In this document: one piece after another, positions 45,303 through 53,103 of the stretch
Layout of the letters: every line of letters starts with the position of its first letter
Position numbering within the stretch: the first letter of the stretch is position 1
Source of the DNA: Flavobacterium aquariorum
GTDB lineage: Bacteria; Bacteroidota; Bacteroidia; Flavobacteriales; Flavobacteriaceae
Assembly: GCF_003254745.1 (NCBI RefSeq)
Contig: NZ_QKXH01000002.1
Span: 186,001-250,000 of the forward strand
Length of the DNA: 64,000 bases
Direction: 5' to 3'
Position numbers and translations under genes: made by a program
Notes under the pieces: generated by a model
What the model was told of the DNA's origin: nothing
Database searches by the model: none
What the model saw: only the letters and a program-made list of their open reading frames with translations

Positions 45303-46217
45303 TTGAAAACATTTTTTTTTTACGCCTCATTTTTAGTTCTTTTTTTATCAATTAATACTTTTGCCCAAGGAGATATCCCCACTACCGAAAGATTTACTGC
45401 ACACAATAAAGGCAAATTCTTTATTTCATGGGGTGGTAACAGAGAGAGCTATACTGAATCTGATGTAAACTTCAGAGGAAAAGATTACAACTTTACAGTT
45501 GATAATATGGTTGCTCACGACAAACCAAAAGGTTGGCATATTGATTACGTGAATCCTGCTAACATGACAATTCCTCAAACTAACTTTAGAATGGGATATT
45601 TCATTAGCGACCATTACAGTGTTGCTATTGGTTGGGATCACATGAAGTATGTAATGAGCCAAGCTCAAACGGCTAATGTAACTGGGTATATTAATTTACC
45701 TGCTGATCAATCTGGATCTATTTACAACGGAGTTTATAATAATACTCCTGTAGATATGTCTCAAGGTAATGCTCAGGAAGGTGGTTATGAGAAAAATGTT
45801 GCTCAGCCAAATGGTACTGCTTTTTTAATGTACGAACATACAGATGGTTTGAACTATGTTAATACTGAGGTTTCCCGACATGACGATATTTCGAAATTAT
45901 TTAAATTACCAAATACAGATAAAATTCAGATTAACTTAACTGAAGGTTTAGGAGCCGGACTTTTATATCCAAAAACAAATGCTACTGTGTTAGGAATGCC
46001 TCGTCATGATGATTTTCATATTTCTGGATATGGTTTGTCTGCAAAAGCGGGGATTAACTTTACGTTTTTCAAATATTTCTATATACAAGGTGAGCTTAAA
46101 ACGGGTTACATCAACATGCAAGATATTAGAACAACAACAAGTAGTGATGATAAAGCTTCGCAAGATTTCTTCTTTTTCCAAAGAATTATTGCTTTTGGAG
46201 GTATTTTTAGATTATAA
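45303..46217 (+). CDS. Secreted outer-membrane-type protein, first of a tandem pair (TTG start)
   Basis: 304 residues starting with TTG at 45303; the next Met is far inside, so TTG is required to include the signal peptide KTFFFYASFLVLFLSINTFAQ. The mature protein alternates short polar and aromatic strands (FRMGYFISDHYSVAIGWDHMKYVM; FHISGYGLSAKAGINFTFFKYFYIQGELKTGYINM) and ends in aromatic residue plus Leu, GIFRL, as outer-membrane beta-barrels do. I did not recognise a family with a known function. The second gene, at 46316, is a close homologue. A hairpin terminator follows 20 bp downstream. Confidence 0.75.
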   Translation: MKTFFFYASFLVLFLSINTFAQGDIPTTERFTAHNKGKFFISWGGNRESYTESDVNFRGKDYNFTVDNMVAHDKPKGWHIDYVNPANMTIPQTNFRMGYFISDHYSVAIGWDHMKYVMSQAQTANVTGYINLPADQSGSIYNGVYNNTPVDMSQGNAQEGGYEKNVAQPNGTAFLMYEHTDGLNYVNTEVSRHDDISKLFKLPNTDKIQINLTEGLGAGLLYPKTNATVLGMPRHDDFHISGYGLSAKAGINFTFFKYFYIQGELKTGYINMQDIRTTTSSDDKASQDFFFFQRIIAFGGIFRL

Positions 46218-46236
46218 AATACTCTCACACAAAATC

Positions 46237-46259
46237 AAAATCTCCTGCGGGAGATTTTT
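46237..46259 (+). terminator. Terminator after the first paralogue
   Basis: AAAATCTCC-tgcg-GGAGATTTT plus T. Almost identical to the hairpin after the second paralogue. Confidence 0.85.
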
Positions 46260-46315
46260 AGTATAAGATAGATTTTAGTTGCTTTAATAAAAAATATTAA
46301 TCAAATTTAAAGACA

Positions 46316-47176
46316 TTGAAAACAAAAATTTTACATACTGCTTTTTTAGTACTTTTCTTTATTGCTAATGCTTTTGCTCAAGACAGTACGCCATCAAACA
46401 CACTATATACTGCCCACAATAAAGGAAAGTTCTTTGCACATTGGGGAGGAAATAGAACTTATTACACTACTTCTGATTTACATTTTGAAGGAGAAGGATA
46501 CAATTTTACAGTAGAAAATGCGCAATCTCATGATTTACCAAAAGGCTGGAATATTGATTATGTTAAACCAGGAAGCTTAACTTCATCACAGACCAATTGG
46601 AAAATTGGGTATTTTATCCATGACAAATTTAATGTTTCCATTGGGGTTGATCATATGAAATATGTGATGACTCAAAATCAAACAGCGATGGTTAATGGCA
46701 CTATTAATTTACCTTTGACTGAAGCGGGTTCTCAATTTAACGGAACGTACAATAACGAACCAATAGATTTAACTGACGGCAAATTTTTAAAATTTGAACA
46801 TACAAATGGATTAAATTATGTCTTTACCGAAGCAGCTTATTACACTGATATCTCTTCAATTTTTGGAATTACAAATACTGATATATTTCAACTAAATTTC
46901 ACACAAGGATTAGGACTGGGATTAATGGTTCCAAGAACTGACGCTACAGTATTACAAAAACAAAGACATGATGAGTTTCATATTTCAGGATATGGTTTTT
47001 CTGCTGATGCTGGTTTAAATTTCACTTTCTTCAAACATTTTTACATGCTAACCGAATTAAAAGGCGGCTATATTAACATGACAGATGTTAGAACTACTTA
47101 TACTGGTGATCATGCTCAACATCATTTTTGGTACGGAGGAACAATCGTCTCTTTCGGAGGCATCTTTAGACTTTAA
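46316..47176 (+). CDS. Secreted outer-membrane-type protein, second of a tandem pair (TTG start)
   Basis: 286 residues, again starting with TTG (46316) in the same local context CATTGAAAAC. Signal KTKILHTAFLVLFFIANAFAQ. It aligns along its length with the preceding protein (LYTAHNKGKFFAHWGGNRTYY, KGWNIDYVKPGSLTSSQTNW, GVDHMKYVMTQNQTAMVNG, RHDEFHISGYGFSADAGLNF, SFGGIFRL) but lacks an insert of about 15 residues near position 160. Probably an outer-membrane beta-barrel; the function is unknown. Tandem duplication has kept the unusual start codon and the terminator. Confidence 0.75.
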   Translation: MKTKILHTAFLVLFFIANAFAQDSTPSNTLYTAHNKGKFFAHWGGNRTYYTTSDLHFEGEGYNFTVENAQSHDLPKGWNIDYVKPGSLTSSQTNWKIGYFIHDKFNVSIGVDHMKYVMTQNQTAMVNGTINLPLTEAGSQFNGTYNNEPIDLTDGKFLKFEHTNGLNYVFTEAAYYTDISSIFGITNTDIFQLNFTQGLGLGLMVPRTDATVLQKQRHDEFHISGYGFSADAGLNFTFFKHFYMLTELKGGYINMTDVRTTYTGDHAQHHFWYGGTIVSFGGIFRL

Positions 47177-47196
47177 TTAAACCTCAAAATAGTCAT

Positions 47197-47220
47197 AAAA
47201 TCTCCTTCGGGAGATTTTTT
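47197..47220. terminator. Terminator after the second paralogue
   Basis: AAAATCTCC-ttcg-GGAGATTTT with a UUCG tetraloop followed by TT. It also lies at the stop of the convergent DUF1801 gene. Confidence 0.85.
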
Positions 47221-47569
47221 ATTTATATAATGTCACAGCTTCCTTTATCACATCAACCAAAATAGCATTGTCAATATCCTCTAAATTATAATACCGAAGC
47301 GACTTAACTGTATTCCTCTTTTCCCCCACAAGATAATCTTGGTTTCTTGCTAATTGAAATCCTCTAGCAAAACCGGCATCAACAAATCCCTTTTTATGGT
47401 TTGGAGCCAAATAACAAAACATCTTTTTCTTATAATAAAAATAAGGGATTCCCCATTTAAAAAGCAAGACCAATTCAGGGATTTCCCGTTCGAACACACT
47501 TATTAAATGCAAAAGAATTGATCTGACCTTTTCGGGTTGCCGATAGATATATTCATCTGTAATCTTCAT
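47219..47569 (-). CDS. DUF1801 domain protein
   Basis: 116 residues. Recognised by the YdhG-like layout: EKVRSILLHLISVFEREIPELVLLFKWGIPYFYYKKKMFCYLAPNHKKGFVDAGFARG, in which the W-G-x-P-x-F/Y core and the phosphate-binding-like K/F-x-x-G residues are conserved, ending in a helical tail. Small cytosolic proteins with a frataxin-like fold; an iron chaperone role has been suggested for Bacillus members but not for this subgroup. Divergent from the 47644 operon; the operator at 47617 lies in the shared spacer. Confidence 0.85.
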   Translation of the reverse strand: MKITDEYIYRQPEKVRSILLHLISVFEREIPELVLLFKWGIPYFYYKKKMFCYLAPNHKKGFVDAGFARGFQLARNQDYLVGEKRNTVKSLRYYNLEDIDNAILVDVIKEAVTLYK

Positions 47570-47616
47570 CCAATAAAAATAATTAAAAAGTATTGTTTTT
47601 CTTGAATTTTATTATT

Positions 47617-47635
47617 TACTTTGTAATTCAAAGTA
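47617..47635. promoter_or_regulatory. Palindromic operator, copy 1
   Basis: TACTTTG-TAATT-CAAAGTA, a 7-bp dyad with 5-bp centre, 9 bp before the ATG at 47644. Its TTTG forms the end of a probable -7 box, with TTG at 47593 about 20 bp upstream, so binding would block RNA polymerase. An equal site lies at 49350. Confidence 0.75.
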
Positions 47636-47643
47636 CTTTTTAT

Positions 47644-48273
47644 ATGGACGATAAATATTTACAAGACATCAGCGAGATTAAAAGCATGATGAATAAATCC
47701 TCTCAGTTTATATCTTTAAGCGGTTTAGGTGGAATAATGGCAGGCATATATGCCTTGATAGGTGCTTTTATAGCCCATGTATTAATTGAAAACAACAACA
47801 ATAATTATGGCACAGGTAATTACGACAAGATTATCACTTTAGAAAGCCATACTTTCAAACTAATCGTTTTGACTGCACTTGTAGTATTAGTTTTGTCAAT
47901 AGCCACAGCCATATTACTAACCTATAACAAAACAAAAAGAGGAGGTGAAACAGTATGGAATAGCAGTTCAAAGAGACTGTTAACCAACTTCATGATTCCC
48001 CTGGTAACCGGTGGGATTTTTGGCTTGTTATTATTGCGAAATGGAAGCTATGGATTGATTGCTCCAGTAACTTTGATTTTCTACGGTTTGTCCTGTGTAA
48101 ATGCAAGTAAATATACACTTCGGGATGTGCGTTATCTAGGCATCACAATTATCATAATAGGGCTTTTGGCTACCGAATTCTCAGGATACGCATTAGAATT
48201 TTGGGCATTGGGATTTGGAATCTGTCATATCGTTTATGGAAGCATGATGTATTTTAAGTACGATAGAAATTAG
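47644..48273 (+). CDS. Integral membrane protein of unknown function in the winged-helix regulator operon
   Basis: 209 residues from the ATG at 47644; the frame extends upstream, but that part covers the promoter and operator. A polar start (MDDKYLQDISEIKSMMNKSS) is followed by about six hydrophobic helices, beginning GLGGIMAGIYALIGAFIAHVL and including FMIPLVTGGIFGLLLL and YLGITIIIIGLLATEF. No catalytic motif and no recognised family. It leads an operon with a YiiX-type hydrolase and the winged-helix regulator that most likely binds the operator in front of it. Confidence 0.72.
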   Translation: MDDKYLQDISEIKSMMNKSSQFISLSGLGGIMAGIYALIGAFIAHVLIENNNNNYGTGNYDKIITLESHTFKLIVLTALVVLVLSIATAILLTYNKTKRGGETVWNSSSKRLLTNFMIPLVTGGIFGLLLLRNGSYGLIAPVTLIFYGLSCVNASKYTLRDVRYLGITIIIIGLLATEFSGYALEFWALGFGICHIVYGSMMYFKYDRN

Positions 48274-48359
48274 AAAAGGAATGTAGAATTCAGACTGCAG
48301 ATTGTGAAATTTAAAGTATAGAGAATCCGATGTAAAATATGGAGCCAAAAAGAGAAAAC

Positions 48360-49031
48360 ATGAAAAAAACAAAATATATTTTTGCCATAATTACCTTTTT
48401 GATGAGTTTTGGATGTGCATTATTCATTGCTAATTCAATGTTTGGAAATATTCTTTTTGGTACACGACCTGTCTCCATTTTAGATAAAATAAAAGAAGGC
48501 GACATGATTTTTCAAACTTCTGAATCCAAACAATGTGAAGCCATAAGAATAGCAACAAATTCTAAATTTTCCCATTGTGGTATTGTATTTATTGAGAAAG
48601 GTGAAAAATATGTTTTTGAAGCGGTACAACCCGTAAAATACACGCCACTAGAAAATTGGATTACACATGGAAAAGAGAATCATTTTGTAGTAACCAGAGT
48701 AAAAAATGCATCTACACTTTTAGGTTCGGAAACTTTACAAAAGATGAAAAATTATGCAAAAGGATTCAACAACAAAGACTATGACAACTATTTTGAATGG
48801 TCTGATGATAAAATATATTGCTCAGAATTGATTTGGAAAATATACAAAAATGGTGCTGGAATCGAACTGTGTCCTCTTCAAAAATTAAAAAATTTTAATT
48901 TAAGAGATACCCGAGTACAAGAAATACTGGCAGAAAGATACGGAAATAAAATCCCTCTTGAGGAAAACGTTGTTGCTCCATCAAATTTGGAACAATCCAA
49001 AATAATAACCACCATAATTGACACATACTAA
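48360..49031 (+). CDS. YiiX/YebB-type permuted papain-like (NlpC/P60 superfamily) enzyme
   Basis: 223 residues from the ATG at 48360; an ATG at 48339 would add seven residues. The first helix (KYIFAIITFLMSFGCALFIA) is a signal anchor or lipoprotein signal with a Cys. The permuted catalytic order is visible: KEGDMIFQTS near 45-55, NSKFSHCGIVFIEKGEKYVFEAVQPVKYTPLENWI with the catalytic His (FSHCG) near 72, and YCSELIWKIYKNGAGIELCP with the catalytic Cys near 155. Family members cleave peptide or lipid amide bonds in the envelope; some act on peptidoglycan. Second gene of the operon; the next start follows 3 bp after its stop. Confidence 0.82.
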   Translation: MKKTKYIFAIITFLMSFGCALFIANSMFGNILFGTRPVSILDKIKEGDMIFQTSESKQCEAIRIATNSKFSHCGIVFIEKGEKYVFEAVQPVKYTPLENWITHGKENHFVVTRVKNASTLLGSETLQKMKNYAKGFNNKDYDNYFEWSDDKIYCSELIWKIYKNGAGIELCPLQKLKNFNLRDTRVQEILAERYGNKIPLEENVVAPSNLEQSKIITTIIDTY

Positions 49032-49034
49032 GAC

Positions 49035-49331
49035 TTGAAAAACATTATTCAAAATATAAATAAAGCATTTGACCACCGCATACGACTTGGAATCATGTCG
49101 GTTTTGATGGTCAATGAATCGGCAGATTTTAGTACTTTGAAAGAATTATTAGGAGTTACCGACGGTAATTTGGCAAGTCATACCAAAGCCTTGGAACTGG
49201 AGAGCTACATCGCCATCGAAAAACAGTTCATTGGAAAGAAACCAAATACTAGCTACAGAGCTACCAAAGATGGTCGCAAAGCATTTCAAGATCATATTGA
49301 TGCACTCGAAAAATTAATACAGAAACGATAA
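49035..49331 (+). CDS. Winged-helix transcriptional regulator (TTG start)
   Basis: 98 residues beginning with TTG at 49035, 3 bp after the previous stop. The next Met is residue 20, which would cut into the first helix, so TTG is the plausible start. The whole protein is a single winged helix-turn-helix of the PF13601 type: FDHRIRLGIMSVLMVNESADFSTLKELLGVTDGNLASHTKALELESYIAIEKQFIGKKPNTSYRATKDGRKAFQDHIDALEKL. The recognition helix is GNLASHTKALE. Such proteins repress as dimers and often sit next to creD in Bacteroidota, as far as I recall. Two copies of a matching palindrome flank it. Confidence 0.88.
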   Translation: MKNIIQNINKAFDHRIRLGIMSVLMVNESADFSTLKELLGVTDGNLASHTKALELESYIAIEKQFIGKKPNTSYRATKDGRKAFQDHIDALEKLIQKR

Positions 49332-49349
49332 TCTATTTTTTTAATCACT

Positions 49350-49368
49350 TACTTTGAAATTCAAAGTA
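49350..49368. promoter_or_regulatory. Palindromic operator, copy 2
   Basis: TACTTTG-AAATT-CAAAGTA, identical to copy 1 at 47617 except one base in the centre. It lies 17 bp before the ATG at 49386 and 19 bp after the regulator's stop. Confidence 0.75.
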
Positions 49369-49385
49369 CTTTAAAACTTAAAAAC

Positions 49386-49718
49386 ATGCAAACTACCTTA
49401 ACACAAGAAGAGCCTTTTGATGGCAGGACTTCAACAGAACTCGCCATTGGATGCTTTACAATTGGAACGCTTTTTTTCATTCTTTTTCTAACGCTACAGG
49501 ACACTTCATTTGTTTTAATCATTGGATTTATCTTCATGATTATGGCAATATTTCTCAATGCAATAATGTTCTGCCATCTCTTATATCATTTTTACATTTT
49601 ACCCCAACAACGGAAATACATTGGGCTAAAAATTCTAATTCTATTGGGTAACATCCCCATTGCATTTCTGTATTACATCATTATAAACTATTTCGCATCT
49701 GCAAATTCACCTTTCTAA
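49386..49718 (+). CDS. Small membrane protein upstream of creD
   Basis: 110 residues with three hydrophobic segments: ELAIGCFTIGTLFFILFLTLQ, FVLIIGFIFMIMAIFLNAIMFCHLLYHFYIL and IGLKILILLGNIPIAFLYYIIINYF. Polar N-terminus (MQTTLTQEEPFDGRTST). No family recognised. The gene starts 18 bp after the operator and ends 24 bp before creD, so it shares that transcript and its control. Confidence 0.7.
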   Translation: MQTTLTQEEPFDGRTSTELAIGCFTIGTLFFILFLTLQDTSFVLIIGFIFMIMAIFLNAIMFCHLLYHFYILPQQRKYIGLKILILLGNIPIAFLYYIIINYFASANSPF

Positions 49719-49742
49719 TCAAATAACTTTAATAAACAAAAA

Positions 49743-51113
49743 ATGGAAACTCAAGAAAATCAAAACTCAGCCCCTACCTCTTTTTTTCAATCTATTTTTC
49801 AATCAACGACTGCCAAAATGTTGATGGTAGGATTCCTAACTCTCATTTTGCTCATTCCACTGGAATTTGTCAAAAATTTGATTCAAGAACGCTCTAACCG
49901 TCAGGAAGAAGTTATCTCCGAAATCAATGACAAATGGGGTGAAAGTGTCTATTTTTATGGTCCAATCCTAAAAGTACCTTATACCGTTTTTGAAGAAACC
50001 TTGTCCATTAACCAAAAAACGAATGAAACGGTAAAACAGCAAAAAGCAATTACCAAATACTCCTATTTCTTCCCGGAAGACTTGAAAGCCAAATCCAACG
50101 TTATCACCAAATTACTAAATAGAAACAACTATGAATCGGTAGTGTATAGTTCCAAAATGAATTTTGAAGGGAATTATATTCAGCCCGATTTTAGCAGTAA
50201 AAACATTTCAACCGAAAACATTCAATGGAATAAAGCTACCATATTGATAAAAAACACAAACTTAAAAAGTATCAAAGACGAGGTAAAAATAAATTTTGGA
50301 GGTAATAAAATGACATTTGAACCTGTTTACAGCGCTAACATTACCGATTCAACCCAAGCACTGGAAACTGGTTTTATAGACTTAAAAAGCACCTTAAAGA
50401 CAGACAAAACCAGCTTTAGTTTCGACATCACCTACAATGGAAGTAAGCAAATAAAAATGGTTCCGATTGGTAAAACAACGCAGTTAAGCATGCAATCCAA
50501 TTGGGCTTCACCAAGCTTCATCGGTAATTTTCTTCCTGATGACAAAACCAAAAAAATCGACAACAACGGTTTTGTGGCCAACTGGAAAATTCTACACATC
50601 AACAGGCCATTTTCACAACAATTCTTTGAAATTTTACCTGATTTAGGAACCTATGCCTTTGGTGTTGACTTTGTGATTCCAGTAAACCAATACCAACAAA
50701 ATGAAAGAGCCGCGAAATATGGCTTTCTGGTGATTGGCCTAACGTTTCTGATTTTCTTTCTAATCCAATCCATCAGCAAAATCAAGATTCATATTTTCCA
50801 GTACACTATGATTGGGTTAGCGTTGATTTTATTTTACACCTTGCTCATTTCCATAACCGAACACAGCAGCTTCACGAAAGCCTATCTAATCGCCGCAACA
50901 GCAATCATAACATTGATATCGCTATACTCCGTTTCTATTTTAAAAGACAACAAATTCCCCATGTTCATCGCAGCATCACTCAGCGGACTTTATACTTTTA
51001 TCTATGTCATCATTCAACTGGAAAACTATGCGTTATTGGTGGGAAGTATAGGTTTGTTTGCTATCCTTGCAGCAGTAATGTACTTTTCCAGAAAAATAGA
51101 TTGGAACAAATAA
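49743..51113 (+). CDS. creD: CreD family inner-membrane protein
   Basis: 456 residues. First helix near 24-44 (MLMVGFLTLILLIPLEFVKNL), followed by ERSNRQEEVISEINDKWGESVYFYGPILKVPY, the conserved CreD start of the large periplasmic domain (about 60-315), and then five to six C-terminal helices (YGFLVIGLTFLIFFLIQ; HIFQYTMIGLALILFYTLLISITEHSSFTKAY; FAILAAVMYFSRKIDW). CreD in enterobacteria is under CreBC control and linked with envelope stress and beta-lactam tolerance. Here no CreBC genes are present, and the winged-helix repressor with its operator takes that place. Confidence 0.93.
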   Translation: METQENQNSAPTSFFQSIFQSTTAKMLMVGFLTLILLIPLEFVKNLIQERSNRQEEVISEINDKWGESVYFYGPILKVPYTVFEETLSINQKTNETVKQQKAITKYSYFFPEDLKAKSNVITKLLNRNNYESVVYSSKMNFEGNYIQPDFSSKNISTENIQWNKATILIKNTNLKSIKDEVKINFGGNKMTFEPVYSANITDSTQALETGFIDLKSTLKTDKTSFSFDITYNGSKQIKMVPIGKTTQLSMQSNWASPSFIGNFLPDDKTKKIDNNGFVANWKILHINRPFSQQFFEILPDLGTYAFGVDFVIPVNQYQQNERAAKYGFLVIGLTFLIFFLIQSISKIKIHIFQYTMIGLALILFYTLLISITEHSSFTKAYLIAATAIITLISLYSVSILKDNKFPMFIAASLSGLYTFIYVIIQLENYALLVGSIGLFAILAAVMYFSRKIDWNK

Positions 51114-51480
51114 ATTCTTATCCTAAGCACATTCGAAAGAAGGAACTAATCCTCCTATACGTAGTAATCCACGCCTAAAAGAGTGGAATTTCCAGTGCAA
51201 ACGTGGTTCACTGGACTCCAATTATATTAAAAATTTAGTGAAGTAATAAGGGCTAGAACATTTATTTTTATAAGAGCTTTTTATTAATAATTAAATATAC
51301 TGAAAGCTCCTTTTTAACAAACAAAAAAGCCACAAAGTAGAACCTATTACTTTGTGGCTTTTTGCTTAAATTACTCCTTTTACTGTGTGGCTCAGTTTAA
51401 GGAATTCGTTGAATTGTACTTTGCAAAGCTGACTACAAACTGAATTTATTACCATTCAATTCTACGTCGTTTAAATCATG
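51114..51480. other. Gene-free spacer after creD
   Basis: Contains a weak hairpin (GAGCTTT... AAAGCTC followed by CTTTTT, about 51274-51315) that may end the creD transcript, the strong symmetric hairpin at 51324, and a small inverted repeat near 51185-51220 (CCAGTG...CACTGG). No protein-like open frame seen. Confidence 0.5.
51324..51363. terminator. Strong bidirectional terminator hairpin
   Basis: Perfect 16-bp stem AAAAAGCCACAAAGTA / TACTTTGTGGCTTTTT with an 8-nt loop. Confidence 0.85.
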
Positions 51481-51491
51481 ATTTCTTATCG

Positions 51492-51584
51492 CTAAGATTT
51501 TTGGTTTATTTTATTCGCAAAGGAGATTAGCAGTACTAAAAGTAAAATTCCTGCAACAATACCTAATTCTAAAATTAAATGCAT
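51492..51584 (-). CDS. Possible 30-residue single-helix membrane peptide
   Basis: Reverse-strand ATG at 51584 to stop at 51492: MHLILELGIVAGILLLVLLI followed by SFANKINQKS. One hydrophobic helix with a short polar tail is a common layout for real small membrane proteins and unlike the Lys/Asn/Ile noise of this AT-rich DNA. The region just upstream is A-rich but shows no clear promoter. No homologue is recognised, and the evidence is composition only. Confidence 0.3.
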   Translation of the reverse strand: MHLILELGIVAGILLLVLLISFANKINQKS

Positions 51585-52063
51585 TTTGGATTTTTTTTAT
51601 GTTAGACTTTACGATTTTATTAGCTGTTGTGAATGCAAAAAGAATCGCTTTTCTATTCGAAAATACTTTATAATCAACACAAATCATCTAATAATTCAAA
51701 GTTAAAAAAAATAAGATTATATCAAAATATTGTCGATGAAATACACTTTTTTTGAAAAAATAAACGAATTAATCTTACGCAATAACCACAGTGCTTTATG
51801 TCGTTTTTGTTTTAATCACCTTTTCGTACAGTACACAAAAATCGATAGTACGAAATAACTGATGTATTCATTGTCCAAAATAAAATTTGATTATCCTAAT
51901 AACAATATTGATTTTCAAATCGTTACTTTTTTCCTTTATGCGAAGATTTTTATACCTAGCTAATTGCAGAATGATGAGAATATAATTTACAAATCCATTT
52001 TTTTAAAATGAAATTATATTCCCAATTTTCATTTTAAAAAAACCTGTTTCAAGGCATTTTTAC
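51585..52063. other. Gene-free AT-rich spacer
   Basis: About 480 bp without a credible frame, hairpin or repeat on either strand, apart from a short AT-rich inverted stretch near 51980-52040. Confidence 0.5.
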
Positions 52064-52152
52064 ACAAGGGATTGCGCCGATATTCCATCTCGTTTCTTCT
52101 ATGATACGGATAAAACCAAAAGCCCGACCCTATTGCGAAAAACAAGGGAGCT
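52064..52152. repeat. Degenerate two-hairpin element, copy D
   Basis: GGGATTGCGCCGAT, then a weak first stem, GGATAAAACCAAAAGCCCGACC and a second stem CCCTaTTG...CAAGGG. The GCCCGACC and GGGAT blocks match the reverse strand of copies A-C. An ACCTGTT/AACAGGT inverted pair (52042-52048, 52170-52176) encloses it. Confidence 0.45.
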
Positions 52153-52302
52153 ACAAGCGAGATTTTCACAACAGGTAACGCCATAGCAAGATTATACATT
52201 TTAGATGCTTTACCCTTGGTTTTGATTCTTTTCTATCATAACACTATTAATTTTCATCACAATAACTCAAAAAGTTTAGTATTTTTGAAAACTGAAAATG
52301 AA

Positions 52303-52488
52303 ATGATGAAAAAATTTATGATTTTACTGATGGTTTTGGCCATCGGTGTTGCTTTATATGAGCAAACAAGTGCTGATAAAAATGTATATGTGATGGTTAT
52401 CGCCATTGTCATTTTTATGATGGGAATGATGAAGTTGAGCAGTAAGACTCCGAGTAAAAATCAAGATAAAGAAGAAGATAATGTTTAG
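52303..52488 (+). CDS. Small two-helix membrane protein, overlaps the Smr gene
   Basis: 61 residues from the ATG at 52303 (an ATG at 52306 is equally possible). The frame is open upstream, but a -7 element TATTTTTG at 52280-52287 puts transcript start near 52294. Two hydrophobic helices: MKKFMILLMVLAIGVALYEQ and VYVMVIAIVIFMMGMMKL, followed by a charged tail (SSKTPSKNQDKEEDNV). No family recognised. It overlaps the Smr-domain gene by 8 bp, so translation is probably coupled. Confidence 0.7.
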   Translation: MMKKFMILLMVLAIGVALYEQTSADKNVYVMVIAIVIFMMGMMKLSSKTPSKNQDKEEDNV

Positions 52489-53029
52489 TAAAGGTGATAA
52501 AGTTTCTGTTCTCGATGAAGCGGTTGACGGTGTTGTTGTGTCGGTCAAAGACAAGGTGGTCACTATTGAAACAGTTGATGGTTTTGTGATGAATTTTGCT
52601 GCCAATGAGCTCATCAAAATAGGAGAATCTGCCAACTTGATGGAAGAAATAAAAGGTATCAACATCAATGAAATAAAGAAAGAAAAGGAAATTCCAAAAC
52701 CTCGAAGCTTTGTAAAAGAGAAGAAAGACAAGCATGAATTGCCTGTACCTGAATTTGATTTACATATCGAGAAACTGGTACCCAATAAACGTGGGATGTC
52801 AAATTACGATATTTTGACTCTACAGTCTGAAACCGCTAAACGCCATATTGAATTTGCGATTCGCAATCGGATTCCAAAAATTGTTTTCATTCACGGTGTG
52901 GGTGAAGGTGTCCTGAAAGCCGAATTGGATTTTCTTTTTGGACGTTATGACAATATTGTTTTTCAGGATGCCAATTATCAAAAATATGGCGCGGGTGCAA
53001 CCGAAGTTTATTTTAAACAGAACAAATAA
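52481..53029 (+). CDS. Smr domain protein with N-terminal KOW-like domain
   Basis: 182 residues. The N-terminal third (FSKGDKVSVLDEAVDGVVVSVKDKVVTIETVDGFVMNFAANELIKI) is an SH3/KOW-like barrel similar to the start of DUF2027 proteins. A charged linker follows (about 60-85). The C-terminal half is a Smr domain: FDLHIEKLVPN (D-x-H motif near 92-94, often catalytic), ILTLQSETAKRHIEFAIRNRIPKIVFIHGVGEGVLKAEL with HGxGxG near 132-138, ending ATEVYFKQNK. Smr domains nick branched DNA or cleave RNA, for example in MutS2 and in ribosome-rescue SmrB. It is much shorter than the usual DUF2027-Smr proteins of about 340 residues. Confidence 0.85.
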   Translation: MFSKGDKVSVLDEAVDGVVVSVKDKVVTIETVDGFVMNFAANELIKIGESANLMEEIKGININEIKKEKEIPKPRSFVKEKKDKHELPVPEFDLHIEKLVPNKRGMSNYDILTLQSETAKRHIEFAIRNRIPKIVFIHGVGEGVLKAELDFLFGRYDNIVFQDANYQKYGAGATEVYFKQNK

Positions 53030-53046
53030 CTATCATTTAAATTAAT

Positions 53047-53088
53047 AAAAAACGTCAATGCTGGAAATTCAAGCATTGACGTTTTTTT
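53047..53088. terminator. Terminator after the Smr gene
   Basis: Perfect stem ACGTCAATGCT / AGCATTGACGT extended by A and T runs; serves the convergent lipoprotein gene at 53104 as well. Confidence 0.92.
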
Positions 53089-53103
53089 TATTTCAAAATT
53101 CTT

